DNA of 64,000 bases, from NCBI GenBank assembly GCA_020633555.1, contig JACKDL010000001.1, positions 786,193 to 850,192 of the forward strand. The letters are read 5' to 3'. Made by a program: the position numbers and the translations under genes. Positions 58,519 to 64,000 of this stretch are shown here, one piece after another. Position 1 is the first letter of the stretch, and the number at the start of each line of letters is the position of its first letter. Below the pieces are notes generated by a model that saw nothing but the letters and a program-made list of their open reading frames with translations, searched no databases and was not told the DNA's origin. Source of the stretch: Myxococcales bacterium (GTDB lineage: Bacteria > Myxococcota_A > Bradymonadia > UBA7976 > UBA1532).

Positions 58519-61421
58519 GCACGAAGCACCGCATGGGGCGAGGGGCCCTGTGGCTCAGCGCGCTGCTTGTGGCCAGCCTCGCTGGCTGCGACGGATCGGC
58601 AAAGAGCGACGCCGACCAGGGCACGCTCACCGACCTGGCGCCCATCTTCGATCTGGGCGCGCCCGCGGACGCAGGAGCTTCCGATGGCGCGCCGGCGGAC
58701 GCGACGCCGCCGGACGCCGCCCCGGACGTCGGGCCCGATCTGGGTCCCCCTGAGCCACTGACGCTCAACTCGCTGATCCCGAACCGAGGCCCCACGCAGG
58801 GCGGCACGGCGCTGCGGGTCATCGGCACGGGCTTCCGCGAGGGCCTGTCCATTACTGTGGGCCGTTTCGCCTGCACCGATCTGGTGATCGAGAACCCGAA
58901 CCTGGCCCGCTGCAACACGCCACCGGCGAGCGTCGGCGTCGACGACGTCACCGCCACCTGGCAGGTGCAAGGACAGCGGGAGCAGGCCGTGCTCGGCCAG
59001 GCCTTCACCTACTACGAGCCGGTCGCCATCGCCGAGGTGCGCCCCGACCGGGTGCCGCTCCGGGGCGGTGTCGAGGTCTTCATCCGTGGCACCGGGCTCA
59101 TCGAGGGCAGCCGGGTGCGGGTCGCTGGCCAGCAGATCAACGAGATCCGCGTCACCGACGATGGCTCGTTGGCGGTGATCGTGCCGCCCGGTGAGGTGGG
59201 CCCCGCTGACGTGCAGGTCAGCAACTTCAATGGTCAGGCGACCTTGGAAGGCGGGCTCCTCTACTACGAGGAGGTGCAGCTCGACGCCGTTGATCCCCCC
59301 ATTGGTCCCTTGGGAGGCGGCACGCCGGTGACGCTCCGTGGCGCGGGGCTCGATCGGCGCTCACGGGTGACGTTCGGCATGGCGGGGACTGAGGTCCTGG
59401 ACGCGGCCGCCGACCGGACCTCACTCACGGCCAACAGCCCTCGTGGCGCCGCCGTGGGCCCGGTGGACGTGGTCGTCGAGAACGAGAACGGCGAGGCCAC
59501 GAAGGCCGACGGCTTCCTGTATTTCGACGAGGCCGCTGTCGGCTTCGGGCTGGTGGGTATCGCGCCTGCGAGCGGCCCCGTGGAAGGCGCCAACGCGGTG
59601 TTCATCGCCGGCAGCGGCTTCACCGCCAATACGCGCGTCAGCTTCGACGGGCGCGCCCTGGACTGCGAAACGCTGGACGCCCACCGCATCCGCTGCACGG
59701 CGCTTCCGGGTGAGGTGGGCGCCGTAGACGTGACCGTCAGCGAAGGCGCCGACGAGGCGACGCTGCCCGCCGGATACACCTACTTCCAGACCCTGGACCT
59801 TCTGGCCATCACCCCGGAGCGAGGCTCCATCGCGGGGGGAACGGTCGTCACCCTGCTCGGCCTGGGCTTCGTCCCCGGCATGGAGGTGACGCTGGGTGGC
59901 GTCGCGCTGCAAGACCTGCAGATCGTCGACGAGACCACCGCGGTGGGGGTGACCCCCCCCAACACCCCCGGACCTGTGGATGTACGCGCGTTCACAGAGT
60001 TTTCCCGTGCGTTGATTCCAGCCGGCTACGAGTACTTCGACCCCATCAACCGGTTTGGCGGCGTCTGGGGTGATCCGGTGGACGGCGCGGTCAACGTCAC
60101 GGTCATGAACGCCGCCTCGGGCCAACCCGAGGACGAGGTGGCGGTCCTGGCGCTGAGCGCCGATGGGCAGGTCAGCCTCGAGGGCCTGACCAACGCTCGG
60201 GGCCAGCTCACGCTGTCGCACCCGGAGCTGAGGCCGCCGCTGACCGTGACCGCTGCCAAAGAGGGCTTCGAGGTCACCAGCGTCGAGGACGTGGAGGTGG
60301 AGAACGTCACCATCTACCTGCAGCCCAACGATGGCGAGGGTGAGCCCCCGCCGGGCGTCCCCGGGGCCACGCTCCGCGGCACGGTGTCGGGCCTGGATCT
60401 GCTGCCCAAGCCGGTCAACGAGCGCTACATCAACGTGGTGGTCATCGAGACCAGCCACTCAACGCCGTACAACCGCAGCCGCCTGCCCGAGCCGGGCCCG
60501 GGGGGGCTGCTCACCGAGGACGGCCCCTACGAGATCTTCGCCCGCCCCGCAGAGCTCGCGGTGATCGCGACCGCGGGCGAGATCGATCGCGAACAGCTCA
60601 AGGCCTACCAGGACGGTGAGATCGGCTACTGGGACATGCGCCAGGGGCTCAACCCCCTTCAGATGGGGATCCGGCGGTTCGTTTCGGCGAGCCCGGGCCA
60701 AGAGGTCGGTGGGCTGGACATCGACCTCGACCACCCGATGACGCTGCAGTTCCCGGTGGACCTGGACAACCCGCCCTTCGGCCCCGATCCGGGTCCGCAG
60801 TTCTTCGCGGTGCTCCCGCGGCTCAACCTGGGGGCCGAAGGCTACTGGGAGCTGGACACGCAGGCGGTGAGCGTGCAGCCGAACCTGATCGTGCGCCAGA
60901 TGCCCCGCCTGGATGGCTGGGACCTGGACGTGGAGTACTACCTCATCAATCTGGCCTTCAGCGCCACGGCCGACAACACGCCCATGTCCGTGACCATTGA
61001 GGAGACGCGGGACGTGGACAATGGGGTGCTGGTCACCCCCTTCGTCGGCTCGCCGTTCTTCATCAACCCCCAGCCGGGGGGTCAGCTCGGCCTGGAGCGG
61101 CGAGTGACCTGGGGCGTTCACGACGGCATTGACGGCCCCATCGTGCCCCCGAGCGCGAACCTCGTGACCATCACCGAGCCTGCTCTGGGGCCGCCGAAGC
61201 CGCTGTGGCTCTACGTCACCCCGAGCCTGGTGACGGAGTTCGAGATCCCACCGCTCCCGGAAGGCGCCGGCGGCGCGGGCCTGGGCCAGGGGGTGATGTT
61301 CCTCAACATCACGCCGTTCAAGGTGGACGGTCGGTTCGACTTCGACGAGTTCACCTACGACGATCTGAACCAGCTCCGCTGGAAGAGCTGGGGCGTCGGG
61401 AGCACGACCTTCCGCCAGTGA
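58515..61421 (+). CDS. IPT/TIG-repeat lipoprotein
   Basis: This 968-residue protein starts at ATG 58515, overlapping the previous stop (ATGA). The lipobox is SLAGC, followed by an Asp/Ala/Pro-rich stalk. Five IPT/TIG immunoglobulin-like repeats of ~85 residues span ~75-505. Each begins with a pattern such as 'IPNRGPTQGGTALRVIGTGF' and ends in a (Y/F)xYY or (Y/F)xYF strand. A carboxypeptidase-regulatory-like module follows ('VNVTVMNAASGQPEDEVAVL'). The last ~340 residues are an unrecognised beta-rich domain. It is probably a surface adhesin or structural protein. Coupling to the IgGFc-binding-like gene suggests the two proteins work together. Confidence 0.88.
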   Translation: MSTKHRMGRGALWLSALLVASLAGCDGSAKSDADQGTLTDLAPIFDLGAPADAGASDGAPADATPPDAAPDVGPDLGPPEPLTLNSLIPNRGPTQGGTALRVIGTGFREGLSITVGRFACTDLVIENPNLARCNTPPASVGVDDVTATWQVQGQREQAVLGQAFTYYEPVAIAEVRPDRVPLRGGVEVFIRGTGLIEGSRVRVAGQQINEIRVTDDGSLAVIVPPGEVGPADVQVSNFNGQATLEGGLLYYEEVQLDAVDPPIGPLGGGTPVTLRGAGLDRRSRVTFGMAGTEVLDAAADRTSLTANSPRGAAVGPVDVVVENENGEATKADGFLYFDEAAVGFGLVGIAPASGPVEGANAVFIAGSGFTANTRVSFDGRALDCETLDAHRIRCTALPGEVGAVDVTVSEGADEATLPAGYTYFQTLDLLAITPERGSIAGGTVVTLLGLGFVPGMEVTLGGVALQDLQIVDETTAVGVTPPNTPGPVDVRAFTEFSRALIPAGYEYFDPINRFGGVWGDPVDGAVNVTVMNAASGQPEDEVAVLALSADGQVSLEGLTNARGQLTLSHPELRPPLTVTAAKEGFEVTSVEDVEVENVTIYLQPNDGEGEPPPGVPGATLRGTVSGLDLLPKPVNERYINVVVIETSHSTPYNRSRLPEPGPGGLLTEDGPYEIFARPAELAVIATAGEIDREQLKAYQDGEIGYWDMRQGLNPLQMGIRRFVSASPGQEVGGLDIDLDHPMTLQFPVDLDNPPFGPDPGPQFFAVLPRLNLGAEGYWELDTQAVSVQPNLIVRQMPRLDGWDLDVEYYLINLAFSATADNTPMSVTIEETRDVDNGVLVTPFVGSPFFINPQPGGQLGLERRVTWGVHDGIDGPIVPPSANLVTITEPALGPPKPLWLYVTPSLVTEFEIPPLPEGAGGAGLGQGVMFLNITPFKVDGRFDFDEFTYDDLNQLRWKSWGVGSTTFRQ

Positions 61422-61445
61422 CCCCTCGGACGGGTCGGCGGCCGT

Positions 61446-61462
61446 GCGCCGCCTTGCGGCGC
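61446..61462. terminator. GC hairpin between lipoprotein and symporter genes
   Basis: GCGCCGC-CTT-GCGGCGC forms a perfect stem of 7 base pairs 25 bases after the IPT/TIG stop codon. There is no T tract, so it may attenuate rather than terminate transcription. Confidence 0.35.
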
Positions 61463-61471
61463 TGCCCGTCG

Positions 61472-61484
61472 CGGGTTAAACCCG
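61472..61484. promoter_or_regulatory. Palindrome next to symporter start codon
   Basis: CGGGTT-A-AACCCG ends four bases before ATG 61489, in the place of a ribosome binding site; no Shine-Dalgarno sequence is visible. It could be an operator or could affect translation initiation. It may also be chance. Confidence 0.35.
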
Positions 61485-61488
61485 ATCC

Positions 61489-63174
61489 ATGCAGATTTAC
61501 ACCAAGATCCTCCTCGGCATGGCCGTGGGTACCGTGGTGGGCCTCACCCTGGGACCCAACTCGTCGTTGCTCGAGGCCGATGTCTACAGCCTGCGTGACG
61601 GCGGGGCCGCCGAGGTCCGGCTTGATCCCGCACAGCCTGCCACCGCCCTGCCCTTGCCCAAGGGGATGGCCCTCAAGGTCGACATCCTCGAGCCCCCAGA
61701 CCCTGGCCCGCTTCAGGCCAACCAGCCCGCCGAGGCGTGGGCGAAGGTCAACCTCGTTCTGAACGAGCGGATGCTGTTGGCCAACAAGGGGCGCGTCGCC
61801 GAGCTTGTCGAGAAGGCGCGGCCCGGCACGGTGGTCGCTGCTTGGCTGCAGATCCGCTACCTGCCCTTGGAGGGCGGTGGGCACCAGGCGACGCCCGTCC
61901 CCATCTCGGGGCTGGGCGACCAGGTCATCGCCTTCGTGCACCCCATCGGCGAAGTCTTCATGCGCGGGATCAAGATGGTGATCGTCCCGCTCGTCTTCGC
62001 CTCGCTCCTCGTGGGCATCGCCAGCCTGGGCGACATCCGCAAGCTGGGACGGCTCGGAGGGCGTACGCTGGCGCTCTACATGATCACGACCGCGGTGGCG
62101 GTGACCATCGGCCTCCTGGTGGCCCACATCATCCAGCCCGGGGAGTTCATCGATGCGGCGGACAAGGCGCGCTTGACCGCACAGTTCGCGGGCGACGTAG
62201 GCGACAAGGCGGCAAAGGCTGCGGCCGCCCCCTCCACCATCGAGAACCTGCTCAACATCATCCCCGAGAACCCCCTGCAGGCCCTGACCAACGGGGACAT
62301 GCTGCAGATCATCTTCTTCGCGGTGGTGTTCGGCATCGCGCTGACCATGCTCGGCGAGGGCGAAGGCAAGATCGTCGTCACCTTCTTCGACAAGGTGCAG
62401 CACGCCATGATCATGGTGATCCACATGGTCATGGCCGTGGCCCCCTACGGCGTGGCGGCGTTGGTCGCCGAGGTGGTGGGCCAGAGCGGCGCCAGCGTCT
62501 TGGGCGCTCTGCTCGTCTACGGGCTCACGGTGGTGGTGGGGCTCTTCCTGCACGCCACGCTCGTCTATGGCGGCCTCGTGCGGGTCCTGGCGAAGGTCCC
62601 GCTCATGGGCTTCCTGAAGGCCATCCGGCCCGCCCAGCTCATCGCCTTCTCCACCTCGTCCTCTTCGGCGGCCCTGCCCGTGAGCATGGAGTGCGCCGAG
62701 GACAACCTGGGCGTCTCGAACTCCGTCTCCAGCTTCGTGCTCCCCCTGGGCTCCACCGTGAACATGGACGGGACCGCGCTCTATCAGGGCGTCGCCGCGC
62801 TGTTCATCGCCCAGGTCTTCGACATCCAGCTCACTTTGGGCGACCAGCTCAGCATCGTCGGGGCCGCCACCATGGCCTCGGTGGGTGCCGCGGGCGTGCC
62901 CGGGGCCGGTATGGTCACCCTGGCGATGGTGCTCACGGCTTCCGGGATCCCCCAGGTTGGTCTGGCGCTCATTCTCGGCATGGACCGCCTGCTGGACATG
63001 TTCCGCACCGCGGTCAACGTCACCGGCGATCTCTCGGTCACCACCGTGATGGCGGTGGCTGAGGGCGAGACCATCGATCCGCTGTCCTCGGCGGAGGACG
63101 CGAAGGATCCGAACCGCGGCTTCGAGGGTCGCCTCGATCGGGAGCCCGAGCCCATCGAGCCCGATCAAGGCTGA
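61489..63174 (+). CDS. Dicarboxylate/amino acid:cation symporter with large insertion
   Basis: This 561-residue protein starts at ATG 61489. It belongs to the DAACS (GltP/DctA) family. The re-entrant loop 'AFSTSSSSAALPVSMECAED', 'SFVLPLGSTVNMDGTAL' and the final 'GMDRLLDMFRTAVNVTGDLS' are all present. The first membrane helix (~3-22) is followed by an extra ~118 residues (23-140) that are hydrophilic and absent from usual members of ~420-440 residues. Family members import glutamate, aspartate or C4-dicarboxylates with Na+ or H+. The insert would face the periplasm if the usual topology holds. Confidence 0.9.
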   Translation: MQIYTKILLGMAVGTVVGLTLGPNSSLLEADVYSLRDGGAAEVRLDPAQPATALPLPKGMALKVDILEPPDPGPLQANQPAEAWAKVNLVLNERMLLANKGRVAELVEKARPGTVVAAWLQIRYLPLEGGGHQATPVPISGLGDQVIAFVHPIGEVFMRGIKMVIVPLVFASLLVGIASLGDIRKLGRLGGRTLALYMITTAVAVTIGLLVAHIIQPGEFIDAADKARLTAQFAGDVGDKAAKAAAAPSTIENLLNIIPENPLQALTNGDMLQIIFFAVVFGIALTMLGEGEGKIVVTFFDKVQHAMIMVIHMVMAVAPYGVAALVAEVVGQSGASVLGALLVYGLTVVVGLFLHATLVYGGLVRVLAKVPLMGFLKAIRPAQLIAFSTSSSSAALPVSMECAEDNLGVSNSVSSFVLPLGSTVNMDGTALYQGVAALFIAQVFDIQLTLGDQLSIVGAATMASVGAAGVPGAGMVTLAMVLTASGIPQVGLALILGMDRLLDMFRTAVNVTGDLSVTTVMAVAEGETIDPLSSAEDAKDPNRGFEGRLDREPEPIEPDQG

Positions 63175-63191
63175 GGCGAACGGCCTGGGCC

Positions 63192-63857
63192 CTACAGCCC
63201 GAAGTGAACCCCCAGGGTGATCATCCCGCCCGTCACCGTGCGATCACCCGTCCGGGGCGCGTAGGCCACGGCCCGCGGCTCGAAGTCCCCCTCGGGCAGC
63301 GCCTCAACCTCCAGCTCTTCCCCGTCCCGATGCATCACCAGCGAACGGAACCCCAGGTCGAAGCGCAGATCGTCGACCCGGTACTGCACGCCGAGCCCGA
63401 GCTGGCCCACCGGGGTCGCGAAGCTGACCTCCTGACCCAGGGCGTCGTAGCGGATCACATGCGCCGCGACGCCCAGGCCAGCCAGCAGGTACATCTGAAA
63501 GCGGCTGTTGGGGAACAGGTAGAACATCCCCGAAGCGGTCAACGGCATGGTCAGCCGAACGACCTCACCCGGGGACTGGTCCCCGACCTCATCGGAGAAC
63601 AGCAGGTCCAGCGAAGCCTCGACCCCGAGCCGCTCGCTCAGGCGGTAGCGGAAGTAGCCCCCCACCCCGCCCATCGGCAGCGACTGGCCCGAGTCGTCGT
63701 CGGACAGCGTCAGTTGGGTCAGCCGGGGTCCCAGCTCGGCCTGACCGCTCGACCAGTGCCAGGCAGAGGTCACCGCTCGGTTGGGCTGGGCCCCCGCGGG
63801 GGCTGCCAGGGCCGCCAGTGACAGCGCGGTGAGGAACATCATCGGTGTGGGGCGCAT
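63192..63857 (-). CDS. Outer-membrane beta-barrel protein
   Basis: This 221-residue protein starts at ATG 63857, six bases after GGAGGAT. The signal peptide is residues 1-~23 (ending APAGAQ). The mature protein is a series of amphipathic strands with glycine and aromatic residues ('GGVGGYFRYRLSERLGVEAS', 'MYLLAGLGVAAHVIRYD', 'VGQLGLGVQYRVDDLRFDLG'). It ends in a strand with C-terminal 'ITLGVHFGL', the usual outer-membrane signature ending in an aromatic-hydrophobic pair. It resembles OmpA/OmpW-like small barrels. It converges with the symporter gene with 17 bases between stops. Confidence 0.82.
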   Translation of the reverse strand: MRPTPMMFLTALSLAALAAPAGAQPNRAVTSAWHWSSGQAELGPRLTQLTLSDDDSGQSLPMGGVGGYFRYRLSERLGVEASLDLLFSDEVGDQSPGEVVRLTMPLTASGMFYLFPNSRFQMYLLAGLGVAAHVIRYDALGQEVSFATPVGQLGLGVQYRVDDLRFDLGFRSLVMHRDGEELEVEALPEGDFEPRAVAYAPRTGDRTVTGGMITLGVHFGL

Positions 63858-64000
63858 TGGCCATCCTCCAAGTCAAGGCTCGAAGGCGTCCAAAGCAAGC
63901 GGGGTGCCATGGGCCAGGCCCGCGCGGTCGCGGGCCTGCAACGCGGTAGAGCGTGAACGCTGCGCCACGTCGCATGGGCGCGGCATTCACACCGGGGCGC
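63858..64000. other. Right-edge intergenic sequence
   Basis: No convincing coding sequence or RNA gene is visible in these 143 bases, which should hold the promoter of the barrel protein gene. Open frames here are low-complexity shadows. Confidence 0.4.

Overview
The window is 64 kb of very GC-rich, densely packed chromosomal DNA from a Gram-negative bacterium. The gene content points to the Myxococcota or another former deltaproteobacterial group. Lipid A and LPS genes (lpxL, lpxK, an MsbA-like exporter, a DUF374 acyltransferase) and many type II lipoproteins show an outer membrane. Two Hanks-type Ser/Thr kinases with long Pro/Ala linkers, GYF_2 repeats, a MopE-type Cys/Asp repeat protein, an IgGFc-binding-like lipoprotein and an IPT/TIG lipoprotein are typical of myxobacterial relatives. 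No phage, insertion sequence, plasmid or CRISPR feature is visible. Genes are mostly joined by ATGA or GTGA overlaps, and GTG or TTG starts are common.

Layout. (1) 1-8.3 kb: a partial roadblock-like protein, a secreted protein and a DUF547 protein on +; then on - a GYF_2 protein, a soluble lytic transglycosylase, an RluD-type pseudouridine synthase, a small conserved protein, a J-like/RodZ-HTH protein and a MinD/ParA-like ATPase. (2) 8.4-12.5 kb, +: a membrane histidine kinase, rsmD, coaD and a polysaccharide-deacetylase-fold protein. (3) 12.5-15.7 kb: nrnA (-), tRNA-Leu(UAA) with a good promoter, and a Ser/Thr kinase with a hexapeptide repeat linker. (4) 15.7-21.4 kb, -: cysteine desulfurase, mnmA, rnc, a C45-family Ntn hydrolase, a YcaQ/AlkX-like protein and a small membrane protein, all tightly coupled. 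(5) 21.5-27.6 kb, -: a double receiver protein, a zinc-ribbon/P-loop/TPR protein, cca and a receiver-histidine kinase. (6) 27.6-35.8 kb: a TPR lipoprotein (+); lpxK-lpxL (-); a GAF protein (+); an MsbA-like transporter, a DUF374 acyltransferase and a primary-type sigma-70 factor (-). (7) 35.8-36.8 kb: a PilZ-like/J-domain protein (+). (8) 36.9-56.4 kb, -: a Ser/Thr kinase followed by a 14-gene run with its own candidate promoter. (9) 56.5-63.2 kb, +: two large lipoproteins (IgGFc-binding-like and IPT/TIG) and a dicarboxylate/glutamate-type symporter; then an outer-membrane barrel protein (-).

The most interesting part is block 8. A PEGA-type Ser/Thr kinase precedes an uninterrupted series of small TPR and regulatory-fold lipoproteins, a complete SBP-B-C-D-F peptide-type ABC transporter, a TPR membrane protein, a TolB-like propeller, a PEGA protein, a 1113-residue MopE-type surface lipoprotein and a TPR membrane protein. 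The order and stop/start coupling suggest one cell-envelope system that I cannot match to a described one. Other points are three P-loops with Arg in place of the Walker lysine, several domains that keep their fold but have lost key residues (a receiver with Asp to Glu, a deacetylase without its HxH, a metzincin-like site without HExxH, a J-like domain without HPD), and paired perfect palindromes upstream of the sigma factor.
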